Positions 34,304 to 42,495 of a stretch of 64,000 nucleotides of DNA are shown one piece after another. This DNA is from Selenobaculum gibii. GTDB taxonomy: Bacteria > Bacillota > Negativicutes > ICN-92133. How positions within the stretch are numbered: the stretch's first letter is position 1; every line of letters begins with the position of its first letter. The notes under the pieces were generated by a model that did not search any database, was not told where the DNA came from, and saw nothing but the letters and a program-made list of their open reading frames with translations. Position numbers and translations under genes: made by a program. Location: assembly GCF_030273445.1 (NCBI RefSeq), contig NZ_CP120678.1:476401-540400 (forward strand), written 5' to 3'.

Positions 34304-34924
34304 ATGGAAGAGTTTTTAAAATGTTTTGATTGGTTTGTGCAAGGGGGGCTTGTGATGTATCCCTTACTATTTTGTTCAATCTTTGTTGTAGCAATTGCCA
34401 TTGAACGTTTCTTATTTTATCGTAATCATTGTGGGCAGATGATGACATTTTTACAAGCGGTGAAAAATTCTGTAGCTGAAGGAAAGTGGCAGGAAATCCA
34501 AGATGAATGTTTAGTTCATGATAATATATTAAGCCGTATCTTAGGGCAAGGATTAAGATACCGTAAAAATTTTGATTATATGAAAGAAAGTTTTGAGAGT
34601 CTGACGGTTGCAGAAACAACGGGATTACGCAAAAATTTAAGTTATTTAGATACCATTGTAACCATGGCTCCTTTATTAGGGCTACTTGGTACAGTTATGG
34701 GGATGATTGGTTCGTTTCAAGTTCTTGATATTGCAGGTAGCAATCCATCGGTGATTACGGGAAGTGTTGGCGAAGCATTAATTGCGACAGCTTCGGGACT
34801 TTGTGTCGCAGTTTTGGCACTAACCGTTCATAGTTATTTTACTCACTGGCTTGATCATATTGTTACACATATTGAACAGACTTGTATTATGATACTAGAA
34901 AAAAATAAAGGTGAATTATTATGA
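34304..34924 (+). CDS. exbB: ExbB/TolQ-family proton channel protein
   Basis: A 206-residue inner-membrane protein with three helices and the MotA/TolQ/ExbB core: ETTGLRKNLSYLDTIVTMAPLLGLLGTVMGMIGSF and then EALIATASGLCVAV. With ExbD it uses the proton gradient to energise TonB. ATG 34304 follows GGAGGTC. Its stop overlaps the exbD start (ATGA). It is the first protein gene of the Fur-controlled operon. Confidence 0.94.
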   Translation: MEEFLKCFDWFVQGGLVMYPLLFCSIFVVAIAIERFLFYRNHCGQMMTFLQAVKNSVAEGKWQEIQDECLVHDNILSRILGQGLRYRKNFDYMKESFESLTVAETTGLRKNLSYLDTIVTMAPLLGLLGTVMGMIGSFQVLDIAGSNPSVITGSVGEALIATASGLCVAVLALTVHSYFTHWLDHIVTHIEQTCIMILEKNKGELL

Positions 34925-35331
34925 AGGTAAGAAGTGCACGAATTGAGTCTTCGCCTAAATTAATGATTATTCCAATGATTGATATTATTTTCTTTTTATT
35001 AGTATTTTTTATGATGAGTACGTTGAATATGATACATCAAAAAGCGTTACCAGTAGATTTGCCAAAAGCGATGACTGCGAATCAGATGGAAAGAAAAACA
35101 ACGTCGATTACTTTGTTGGCAGATGGGATGATTCAAATAGATGAAACAATTGTATCCAAAGCGGAAATGAAAAATTCTGTGATGCAAAAGCTTCAGGAGA
35201 ATAATGAAATGGCAGTTGTATTACGGGCTGATAAATTGACGGAACATGGAAAAGTAATTGAAGTGATGGATACCTTAAAAGAAGTTGGAGTAAAAAAACT
35301 TTCAATTGCTGCAGAAAAGAAAGGAACGTGA
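34921..35331 (+). CDS. exbD: ExbD/TolR-family biopolymer transport protein
   Basis: A 136-residue protein with one N-terminal helix (about 17-36) containing the essential Asp (IPMIDIIFFLLVFFM) and a periplasmic ExbD domain. It overlaps exbB by four bases and forms the ExbB-ExbD motor. The presence of this motor in an otherwise Firmicute-like genome points to a diderm envelope. Confidence 0.94.
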   Translation: MKVRSARIESSPKLMIIPMIDIIFFLLVFFMMSTLNMIHQKALPVDLPKAMTANQMERKTTSITLLADGMIQIDETIVSKAEMKNSVMQKLQENNEMAVVLRADKLTEHGKVIEVMDTLKEVGVKKLSIAAEKKGT

Positions 35332-35336
35332 TGTAA

Positions 35337-36083
35337 GTGCAAACTTATTGTTCGGATTTTTTAGGGCGCAGCTTTAGAATCTCGTGTGCGATACATGTTT
35401 TGCTCCTTGCGCTGATGGGAACAACCTTTTCCGAGATGCATAAACCGGAAAAAAACGTTGATGAATATATTTTTATTGATATTGAAGAGCCGGCTGCGCA
35501 AGTTGATGAGAAATCTTTTATAACAAACCACTTGGAACAGGTAATACAGCCACCTTCTTTAACAAAAAATTCTGCTATGCAAGAACAAAAAAATTTAACA
35601 CAGCAGCAAGTAACAGCGCAATCTTCTTATCATAAAGATAAGCAAGCAATCGGATCTGTGAATGCTCCTACGTCTGGCAGTGCCGGTTATGGACTGGAGA
35701 GCAATAGGAATGATGCTGGTGCTGGACAGGAAAAAGCGCAAGGGCAAGCTGATTTTGTATCTGCAACAAGCGAAGCAATTACTTCTGGTGGTTATCAAAC
35801 GGTCAATATTGCACAGCTTGCAACTCAATTTGCAAGTTTGGTTGAGGCAAAAAAAGAGTACCCTTATATCGCATTAAAACGTGGTGAGACGGGCAGAGTT
35901 GGTGTTCTTGTACGCTTAAATGCGGATGGGAGTTTAGCTGCAGCAGAAGTGATGCAATCGTCAGGGGTAAAAAGTTTAGATGCGGGGGCAATTAAAGCAG
36001 TGCAGAAAGCTTGTCCGTTTATTCATGGTGCAAAACAAGTCATTGAATTTATGGTTCCGATTTATTATGAATTGAATGGATAA
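35337..36083 (+). CDS. tonB: TonB-family energy transducer
   Basis: A 248-residue protein with an N-terminal helix (about 14-30), a variable Gln/Ser/Gly-rich linker (about 60-150) and a C-terminal TonB domain: RGETGRVGVLVRLNADGSLAAAEVMQSSGVKSLDAGAIKAV, ending VPIYYELNG. The linker is not the Pro-rich type of E. coli TonB. It transfers energy from ExbBD to the receptor encoded at 42496. The start is GTG 35337, five bases after the exbD stop, with AAGGA upstream. Confidence 0.9.
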   Translation: MQTYCSDFLGRSFRISCAIHVLLLALMGTTFSEMHKPEKNVDEYIFIDIEEPAAQVDEKSFITNHLEQVIQPPSLTKNSAMQEQKNLTQQQVTAQSSYHKDKQAIGSVNAPTSGSAGYGLESNRNDAGAGQEKAQGQADFVSATSEAITSGGYQTVNIAQLATQFASLVEAKKEYPYIALKRGETGRVGVLVRLNADGSLAAAEVMQSSGVKSLDAGAIKAVQKACPFIHGAKQVIEFMVPIYYELNG

Positions 36084-36097
36084 TGGAGGATAAGGTC

Positions 36098-36241
36098 ATG
36101 CAGCGAGAAAGTGAAAAGTCAAAACAGGAATTGCCACAAAAACGTTGTGGAAACTGTAATCGACTTTTGTTTTATGGCTATGCAAAATCATTAAAGATAA
36201 AATGTCCAAAATGCGGCAATATTCTTTTTTTTGAAAATTGA
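36098..36241 (+). CDS. Small Com-like zinc-ribbon protein
   Basis: A 47-residue protein with a CGNC...CPKC zinc ribbon (C17, C20, C35, C38) resembling the Mu Com family: CxxCNRLLF, then an IKCPKCG segment. GGAGG lies seven bases upstream of ATG 36098, so translation is very likely. It is embedded between tonB and the binding-protein gene, 14 and 41 bases from them. Mu Com is a translational regulator; whether this one binds RNA, or handles metal, is unknown. Confidence 0.75.
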   Translation: MQRESEKSKQELPQKRCGNCNRLLFYGYAKSLKIKCPKCGNILFFEN

Positions 36242-36242
36242 A

Positions 36243-36257
36243 TGAGAATGATAATCA
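36243..36257. promoter_or_regulatory. Second Fur-like site, inside the operon
   Basis: TGAGAATGATAATCA matches the 7-1-7 Fur consensus with two differences. It lies just before the binding-protein gene. No good promoter surrounds it, so it may be a weak internal operator. Confidence 0.5.
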
Positions 36258-36282
36258 AAATCCCGAAAGGAAACTTTACTGA

Positions 36283-37236
36283 ATGAAAAAAATTAGTGTA
36301 ATAATCATAAGTGGACTTATTCTTTTATTTGGCTGTTTGTATTTTGTGAATCAGAATACTGAAAAAAATAGCAATGACCAACAAAAAGTTGTCGATAGTT
36401 TGAAGCGAGAGGTGATGATTCCGAAACATCCACAGCGGGTGGTGATTTTAAATGCATCAAATTTAGAATTATTTTGTGCAGTAGGTGGAGCTGAGTTTGT
36501 TGTTGGTAAGCCGACTTCACAGGCATTGTCGGAAAAAATTCAATTAAACACAAAAAATGCGGCAGAAGTAGGCGTGATTCATAGCCCTGATATTGAGAAA
36601 ATTTTAGAGCTTAAACCAGATTTAGTGGTGGGGATTAATGTCCCGTTTCATCATTCTTTGATTCCAATTTTGGAAGCTGCCAATATTCCACTCTATGTAC
36701 GAGCTTTAGATACCTATGAAGATGTAATTGAAACTTTAGATTTTTATGGAAAGTTAACGAACAAAGAACAAAAAGCACAGGAACAAATTGATTTTGTTCA
36801 GGCGAAATATAAGCAAGCATTATCTTTAGCGGAGGGGAAACAAGCGCCGAAAAATTTAATCATCTGGGGTTCAACAGAGAGCTTTAATATGGCAACAAGT
36901 CAGAGCTTTGTTGGAGATTTAGTAAATCGTCTGGGGGGGAATAATATTGCGGATCGTACGGAAGGTGAAACAGGCAGTTTCGTTCCATTAAGTATGGAAT
37001 ATATTGCAAAAGAAAATCCGGAAGTGATTTTTCTTGTTACCCATAGTTCGGATGAAAAAGTAAATCAAAAATTTCAGAATGAATTGGCAAAACATCCTGC
37101 ATGGCAAGGGATTCAAGCAGTAAAAAATGGGCGTGTGTATACGCTCCCTTATGAATTGTTTGCAGTAAATCCGGGAACGCAGGTTGCTGAAGCAATGTGT
37201 ATTTTAGCAGAAAAACTTTATCCGGAGGGTAAATAA
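36283..37236 (+). CDS. Heme/iron-complex ABC transporter substrate-binding lipoprotein
   Basis: A 317-residue class III (BtuF/FhuD/HmuT-like) binding protein. The signal peptide has a lipobox (LFGC). Then come the family segments KHPQRVVILNASNLEL, SPDIEKILELKPDLVVG, GDLVNRLGGNNIAD and HPAWQGIQAVKNGRVYTLP. It should deliver heme or another iron-tetrapyrrole or siderophore from the periplasm to the permease encoded next. A stop-to-start gap of two bases and the operon context with a heme-degrading enzyme favour heme. Confidence 0.9.
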   Translation: MKKISVIIISGLILLFGCLYFVNQNTEKNSNDQQKVVDSLKREVMIPKHPQRVVILNASNLELFCAVGGAEFVVGKPTSQALSEKIQLNTKNAAEVGVIHSPDIEKILELKPDLVVGINVPFHHSLIPILEAANIPLYVRALDTYEDVIETLDFYGKLTNKEQKAQEQIDFVQAKYKQALSLAEGKQAPKNLIIWGSTESFNMATSQSFVGDLVNRLGGNNIADRTEGETGSFVPLSMEYIAKENPEVIFLVTHSSDEKVNQKFQNELAKHPAWQGIQAVKNGRVYTLPYELFAVNPGTQVAEAMCILAEKLYPEGK

Positions 37237-37238
37237 GT

Positions 37239-38255
37239 GTGATGATACAAACGAAAGTTTCCGAGGATCCACGATTGAAAAAACGAACGCTTGTCATGCT
37301 TGCAGGTTTAGTTGCCGTTATTTTAACAATTATCACAGGGGTTACTTTTGGTGCGGTAGAAATTCCTTTTACAGAATTTTGGGCGGCAATGACACAAAAA
37401 GAAATAACGGAAAATTATCAAATCTTATTTCAAATTCGTATTCCCCGTGTGATTGTCGGTGCGCTGACTGGAATGAATTTAGCTTTGGCAGGTTGTATTT
37501 TGCAAGGAATTTTGCGTAATCCGTTAGCTGATCCTGGTATTATTGGTGTATCAGCCGGAGCTGGCGTGGCGGCAATGCTCGTGATGGTACTTTACCCTGA
37601 GCAAACAATGCTTGTGCCAATGGTTGCTTTTCTTGGCGCGTTAATTGCAACAGGATTGGTATTTTTATTGTCCTGGGAACGGGGGATTCATCCATTGAGA
37701 ATGATTTTAGCAGGAGTTGCAGTTGGAGCTTTTTTTGGTGGGGCGATGAGTGCTATTATGGTGTTTCATTCGGATAAAATTCAAGGTACGGTAAATTGGC
37801 TGGCTGGTGGTTTTCAAGGGCGTTCTTGGGAACATGTCAAAATGATTTTGCCTTATAGTCTAATTGGAGTCGTTGGAATAATGATTGGTTCTAGGTATTT
37901 AAATGCGTTGCAGCTTGGCGATGATATGGCGAAAAGCATCGGTACAAATGTAGAAAAAATACGGTTTTATATGGTAACGCTGGCGGCGCTACTTGCGGCA
38001 TCGGCGGTAAGTGTAGCCGGTATGCTCGGTTTTGTCGGTTTGGTTGTGCCACATATGATTCGAATGCTGGTAGGTTCTGATTTTGAATATTTATTGCCTT
38101 GTTCAGCCTTGTTTGGCGCTGCGTTAGTCGTTGGCGCAGATACGGTTGCAAGGACTGCATTTTCACCAATTGAAGTGCCCGTGGGTATCTTTATGGCATT
38201 TTTAGGTGCACCATTTTTCTTATATTTATTAAAAAAGGGGTTGAGAAAGGAATGA
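37239..38255 (+). CDS. FecCD-type ABC permease (HmuU-like)
   Basis: A 338-residue permease with about ten helices, the FecCD family length. Typical blocks: RIPRVIVGALTGMNLALAGCILQGILRNPLADPGIIGVSAGAG, GTVNWLAGGFQG, and GFVGLVVPHMIRMLVG. It imports the iron complex carried by the upstream lipoprotein. Start GTG 37239 or ATG 37242; GGAGGGT precedes both. It overlaps the ATPase gene by four bases. Confidence 0.95.
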   Translation: MMIQTKVSEDPRLKKRTLVMLAGLVAVILTIITGVTFGAVEIPFTEFWAAMTQKEITENYQILFQIRIPRVIVGALTGMNLALAGCILQGILRNPLADPGIIGVSAGAGVAAMLVMVLYPEQTMLVPMVAFLGALIATGLVFLLSWERGIHPLRMILAGVAVGAFFGGAMSAIMVFHSDKIQGTVNWLAGGFQGRSWEHVKMILPYSLIGVVGIMIGSRYLNALQLGDDMAKSIGTNVEKIRFYMVTLAALLAASAVSVAGMLGFVGLVVPHMIRMLVGSDFEYLLPCSALFGAALVVGADTVARTAFSPIEVPVGIFMAFLGAPFFLYLLKKGLRKE

Positions 38256-39052
38256 TTTTGGAAGCGCAATCCTTGAAACTTCAATACGGAACAAAAACGA
38301 TTATTGAAGAAATGAACTTTTCAGTGGATAAGTCAGAAATTATTTCAATTATCGGTCCAAATGGATCGGGGAAATCGACGTTGCTAAAATCGCTGGGACG
38401 CCTTTTAGTCCCAACAAAAGGCAAGGTGCTTCTCAGTGAAACAGATATTTTTCATATGGAGATTGGTAAGTTTACGAGGAAAGTTGCCATTGTTCCGCAA
38501 TCAGCGTCAGCGCCAGGTGATATGACGGTGTATGATCTTGTTGCTTACGGGCGGATGCCATATCAGAAGCTGTTTGGCGAGAGAACTCAGGCAGATGAAA
38601 CGGCGATTGAAGAAGCGATGATAAAAACAGGTGTTGTACATATGAAATATCGGCGACTAGATGCTTTATCAGGTGGAGAGCGACAGAGAGTTTGGCTTGC
38701 GCTTGCGCTTGCGCAGAAACCGGAGATTTTACTTTTGGATGAGCCGACAACGTATTTAGATATTCATCATCAGTTAGAGATCATGCATTTAGTGCAAAAT
38801 TTGCAACAGATGTTAAAAATGACAGTCATTATGGTTCTCCATGATTTGAACCATGCAGCACGCTTTAGCCATCGCCTCGTTGCTGTAAAACAGGGGAAGA
38901 TTCTCGCGGATGGCAAAGTGGAAGATGTGTTTACGACGGAAACGTTACGTGAATTGTACGGCGTAGAGCCAAACATTATGAGAATTCAGCAGGGAGGAAA
39001 AGAACAACTCGTTTGTTTTCCACAGGAATGTTGCTTAAAAACAGGAGCGTGA
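38252..39052 (+). CDS. Iron-complex/heme ABC importer ATPase (FecE/HmuV-like)
   Basis: A 266-residue ATPase with Walker A GPNGSGKST, signature LSGGERQRV, Walker B LLLDEPTTYLD and switch His HDLNHAARF, the FecE/FhuC/HmuV subgroup. It overlaps the permease gene by four bases and completes the importer. The ATPase of the next transporter begins two bases after its stop. Confidence 0.95.
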   Translation: MILEAQSLKLQYGTKTIIEEMNFSVDKSEIISIIGPNGSGKSTLLKSLGRLLVPTKGKVLLSETDIFHMEIGKFTRKVAIVPQSASAPGDMTVYDLVAYGRMPYQKLFGERTQADETAIEEAMIKTGVVHMKYRRLDALSGGERQRVWLALALAQKPEILLLDEPTTYLDIHHQLEIMHLVQNLQQMLKMTVIMVLHDLNHAARFSHRLVAVKQGKILADGKVEDVFTTETLRELYGVEPNIMRIQQGGKEQLVCFPQECCLKTGA

Positions 39053-39053
39053 A

Positions 39054-39794
39054 ATGGTTAGCTTTAGCATAGAAAATATTCGAAAAAAATATGGGCAAAA
39101 AGAAGTATTAAAGGGCGTATCAATTTTTGCAAATCATGGTGAAGTTATAGGGCTGATCGGTACGAATGGAGCAGGCAAGACAACATTGATTAAGATTATC
39201 GCTGGATTGAGTAAGGCTGATGCAGGAACGATCAATATTTTAAAGAGTTGCCCAATAAAAAATCGTACTTTGGTTAGACAACAAATTGCTTTAGTTCCAC
39301 AAGAAAATAATTTAGAGCGTGAGTGCAGTGTATTTGAAGTTTTATATTTATATGCGCGATTATTTGGGGTAGTAGAGGCAAAAAAGCGTGTGAGGGAAAT
39401 TTTGCATGAATTTACAATGCAAGACTGGCAAACGAAGAAGGTAGAGCATTTGTCGGGAGGGATGGCGAGAAAAGTTTTAATCGCTCGGGCGATGCTTACC
39501 AATCCTAAAATTATATTGCTGGATGAGCCAAGCGTTGGACTTGATCCTGATGTAAGGCAAGAAATCTGGCAGATGATTTTACAATTAAGAAGTTTAGGTA
39601 AGACAATTTTGATTACGACGCATTATATGGATGAAGCAGAATTTCTTTGTGATAGAGTTGCGTTATTGAAAGAGGGAAGACTACTTTATATGGATACAGT
39701 AGAAGGTTTGAAAGAGCATGTGCAAGTTGCGACGGAAAAAATCAGTTTAGAAACAGCGTTTTTACATTTTGTCCGTGAAAAGGAGAAGCTGTAG
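39054..39794 (+). CDS. ABC-2 exporter ATPase (CcmA/NodI-like)
   Basis: A 246-residue ATPase of the drug/polysaccharide export subgroup: Walker A GTNGAGKTT, signature LSGGMARKV, Walker B ILLDEPSVGLDPDVR and TTHYMDEAE. It is coupled to the ABC-2 permease gene by a one-base overlap. Within a heme uptake and degradation operon it may expel a tetrapyrrole product, surplus heme or a siderophore-like molecule; this is inference from context. Confidence 0.9.
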   Translation: MVSFSIENIRKKYGQKEVLKGVSIFANHGEVIGLIGTNGAGKTTLIKIIAGLSKADAGTINILKSCPIKNRTLVRQQIALVPQENNLERECSVFEVLYLYARLFGVVEAKKRVREILHEFTMQDWQTKKVEHLSGGMARKVLIARAMLTNPKIILLDEPSVGLDPDVRQEIWQMILQLRSLGKTILITTHYMDEAEFLCDRVALLKEGRLLYMDTVEGLKEHVQVATEKISLETAFLHFVREKEKL

Positions 39795-40528
39795 TGGGTT
39801 GGTTGGCAGTATATCAACGAGAAATGGTGTTGATGCAAAAGAAGATTGGCAAACTTGGTTATGTATTTTCAACGCTGCTTTTTCCTTTAATCTATTTATT
39901 TGCTTTTGGTTGGGGGATTGGCGGGAATATTTCTGTCGAAGGTGGATATGTACCTTTTTTAGCTAAGGGGATGGTCACAATTACCGTTATGTTAAATGCG
40001 TTTCAGCAAACAGCTTTATCGGTAAGCGTAGGAAGATTCTATTTTGGCAGTTTTCAAACGTTGATGTTGAGTCCTGTATCGCTCAAACAGATTGCACTTG
40101 GTATTGTATTAAGTGGAATGACACGGGGAATTTTAGCAGGTACTTCCATTTACGCAATTGCGATGCTGATTTTTGATGTACCGATGATGAATCTCCCTGG
40201 AATACTGGGGATTATTTTGACTTCAATTTGTTTTGCTTCTTTTGGAATCGCTGTTGGCATGTGGGTGAAGAATCCTGATTCTTTATCTTTAGTCATTAAT
40301 TTTTTGATTACACCGATGACGTTTTTTTGTGGTTCGTTTTTCCCAATTCATAACTTGCCGACTGTGGTAAAAGGAATCGTAAAGTTTTTGCCGCTTAGTT
40401 TAGCAAATGACTTGTTAAGAATGAATGCGTGGACAATAGAGGTAATTTATGCGATGGGAATCCTCGTTTTTATGGCGCTGCTTATGTTTCTTTTCGGCGT
40501 TTATCAATTGAATCAATATACAGAATAA
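39794..40528 (+). CDS. ABC-2 type exporter permease
   Basis: A 244-residue membrane protein with six helices of the ABC-2 family: VSVGRFYFGSFQTLMLSPVS and the late NFLITPMTFFCGSFFPIHNLP motif typical of NodJ/DrrB-like permeases. Start GTG 39794 overlaps the ATPase stop. It forms an exporter with the preceding ATPase; substrate unknown. Confidence 0.9.
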   Translation: MGWLAVYQREMVLMQKKIGKLGYVFSTLLFPLIYLFAFGWGIGGNISVEGGYVPFLAKGMVTITVMLNAFQQTALSVSVGRFYFGSFQTLMLSPVSLKQIALGIVLSGMTRGILAGTSIYAIAMLIFDVPMMNLPGILGIILTSICFASFGIAVGMWVKNPDSLSLVINFLITPMTFFCGSFFPIHNLPTVVKGIVKFLPLSLANDLLRMNAWTIEVIYAMGILVFMALLMFLFGVYQLNQYTE

Positions 40529-40544
40529 TAGGAGTGTTTAATTT

Positions 40545-41063
40545 ATGAAAAGTTTAGTTGTTTATTCAAGTTTAACTGGAAATACAAAAATGGTTGCGGA
40601 GGCAATTGTTGAAGAATTGGGTGAAAATACTGTGTTAGCAGCTGTTGAAGAAAATCCGTCCGTAGAATCGTATGATTTAGTTGCCGTAGGCTTTTGGGTA
40701 GATAGAGGGACTGCCGATAGAAAGAGTGCAGATTATTTAGGAACGATTAAAAATAAACGGGTAGCTTTATTTGCTACTTTAGGTGCTGATCCTCATTCAG
40801 ATCATGCCAAGAAAAGTTTGGAGAATGCGGCTGCTTTATTAGATGCATCGAATGAAGTTGTTGGTCAGTTTATTTGTCAGGGAAAAGTTGATCCTAAATT
40901 AATTGAAAAAATGGAAAAAATGTTCTCGGCGAATCATCCGCATGGGATGAATGAAGAGCGTAAAGCACGTCACAAAATAGCGAGTACACATCCTGATACA
41001 AATGATTTATTAGCGGCAAAGACTGTGTTTAATAAAATCAAGTCGGAATTGTTAGGAGGCTAA
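40545..41063 (+). CDS. Flavodoxin-family protein, probable electron donor in heme breakdown
   Basis: A 172-residue flavodoxin-fold protein. The FMN phosphate loop is SSLTGNTKM near the N-terminus, followed by VGFWVDRGTAD and LFATLGADP. It is only three bases upstream of the ChuW/HutW-like radical SAM gene. In Fusobacterium a flavodoxin-family protein works with the related HmuW in heme trafficking and anaerobilin reduction, so a similar role is likely. The His-rich segment SANHPHGMN (about 127-135) could contribute to heme binding; that is speculative. Confidence 0.88.
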   Translation: MKSLVVYSSLTGNTKMVAEAIVEELGENTVLAAVEENPSVESYDLVAVGFWVDRGTADRKSADYLGTIKNKRVALFATLGADPHSDHAKKSLENAAALLDASNEVVGQFICQGKVDPKLIEKMEKMFSANHPHGMNEERKARHKIASTHPDTNDLLAAKTVFNKIKSELLGG

Positions 41064-41066
41064 AGG

Positions 41067-42473
41067 ATGAAAAAAACATTAGCAGAAATTTTGGCTCAAA
41101 TGAATGAAGAACAATACCGCTTGACCGTTGGAAAAAATACAGATCATCCATTGCAAGATGCATTTGATAAGAAAAGAGTTGTTCATCCAAGTGTGCAAGG
41201 ACGGCCTCTAAGTGAAGAAGAAAGGCTGATTGCTTGGCAAAATACAATGCATACAGAACTGATAAAAGTAGAAAAGCGCACTGCCTATATCCATATCCCT
41301 TTTTGTAGCCATATTTGTTTATATTGTGGTTTTTTTCAAAACTACTCGAATGAAGAACGAGAAACGCTTTATGTGGATTGTTTAATCAAAGAATTATCCA
41401 TGTCGGCAAATGATTGCTATTTAAAGAATGGACTTATTCATGCGGTATTCATTGGAGGGGGAACACCTAGTGCTTTATCCTCGTACAATGTAACGCGTGT
41501 TTTACAGGCAATTCAAATGTATTTGCCGTTAGCGAATGATTGTGAGATTACGCTTGAGGCGCGTATTCATGATTTAGTGAAAGAGAAAATGGATGCGTGG
41601 TTTGCCTGTGGTGTGAATCGAGTTTCAGTTGGGGTACAATCCTTTCTCACGAACCTTAGAAAGTCGATGGGGCGCTTAGATGATTATGAAACGGTGGTTG
41701 CCAGATTAAAAGAGTTAGCAGCCTATGGACAAGCTTCGATTATTATTGATTTAATTTATGGATTGCCGGGGCAGACAGTTGAGGATTTATTGTTTGATTT
41801 GCAAATGGTAGACAGTTTGCCGATTGATGGCATGGATCTTTATCAATTAAATTTATTTGATGTAAGTCCGTTAAAAAAAGCGATTGATGCAGGGAATTTA
41901 CCACCAGCGGCTACAACCGCGGAGCAAGCACAAATGTTTGCCATTGCAAATGCTTGGCTAAAAGAGCGCGCGTATAGACAATTGAGTAATTGTCACTGGG
42001 CAAAGGGGATACGTGAGCGCAATATGTATAACTTACTAACAAAAAGTGGAGCAGAAGTATTTGCTTTTGGTTCTGGTGCTGGAGGAAACATCGGCGCATA
42101 TAGTATTTTCTTACAACGTGATTTAAAAAAATATATGGAAAACATTCAAGCGGGCAAAAAACCGTTGATGTTTATGGCAAAGAAATCAGCGAAGCAAGAG
42201 CTGCACAATGACATGCTAAGACAATTAGAAAGCGGCTATTTTAATTTAGAATTTTTAGCAGCAAAATATGGTGGGTGTATAAGAGAACTAGATTATTTAC
42301 TTGAAATTTGGCAAAAGCATGGATTGGTTAACAAGGGGAAAGTATTGAGTCGTTTAACTGAGGCAGGACAATTTTGGCATATTAATATTGCGCAGTCGTT
42401 ACTTGAATGTACAGAGGCTTTACTTGAGGGTAATTTAAAAACAGAAGTACAGGCGATTGCAGCGCAAGGGTAG
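41067..42473 (+). CDS. hutW: Anaerobic heme-degrading radical SAM enzyme, ChuW/HutW family
   Basis: A 468-residue radical SAM protein. The cluster motif is CSHICLYC (C80, C84, C87) within HIPFCSHICLYCGFFQN, a ChuW/HutW signature. Other matching blocks are FIGGGTPSALS, NRVSVGVQSF, DLIYGLPGQT and the N-terminal KRVVHPSVQGRPLS. In E. coli O157 ChuW opens the heme ring by SAM-dependent radical methyl transfer without oxygen, releasing iron and giving anaerobilin. HemN-like coproporphyrinogen oxidase is the main alternative, but the N-terminus, the operon and the FFQN pattern argue for ChuW/HutW. It follows the flavodoxin gene by three bases. Confidence 0.93.
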   Translation: MKKTLAEILAQMNEEQYRLTVGKNTDHPLQDAFDKKRVVHPSVQGRPLSEEERLIAWQNTMHTELIKVEKRTAYIHIPFCSHICLYCGFFQNYSNEERETLYVDCLIKELSMSANDCYLKNGLIHAVFIGGGTPSALSSYNVTRVLQAIQMYLPLANDCEITLEARIHDLVKEKMDAWFACGVNRVSVGVQSFLTNLRKSMGRLDDYETVVARLKELAAYGQASIIIDLIYGLPGQTVEDLLFDLQMVDSLPIDGMDLYQLNLFDVSPLKKAIDAGNLPPAATTAEQAQMFAIANAWLKERAYRQLSNCHWAKGIRERNMYNLLTKSGAEVFAFGSGAGGNIGAYSIFLQRDLKKYMENIQAGKKPLMFMAKKSAKQELHNDMLRQLESGYFNLEFLAAKYGGCIRELDYLLEIWQKHGLVNKGKVLSRLTEAGQFWHINIAQSLLECTEALLEGNLKTEVQAIAAQG

Positions 42474-42495
42474 AAAAGGGAGGAGAAAGTAAAAG

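Noticed and set aside
41067-42473. Calling this gene HemN/HemW (coproporphyrinogen dehydrogenase)
   Set aside because: The HIPFCxxxCxYCGFFQN motif, the N-terminal extension and the heme-uptake operon fit ChuW/HutW better.
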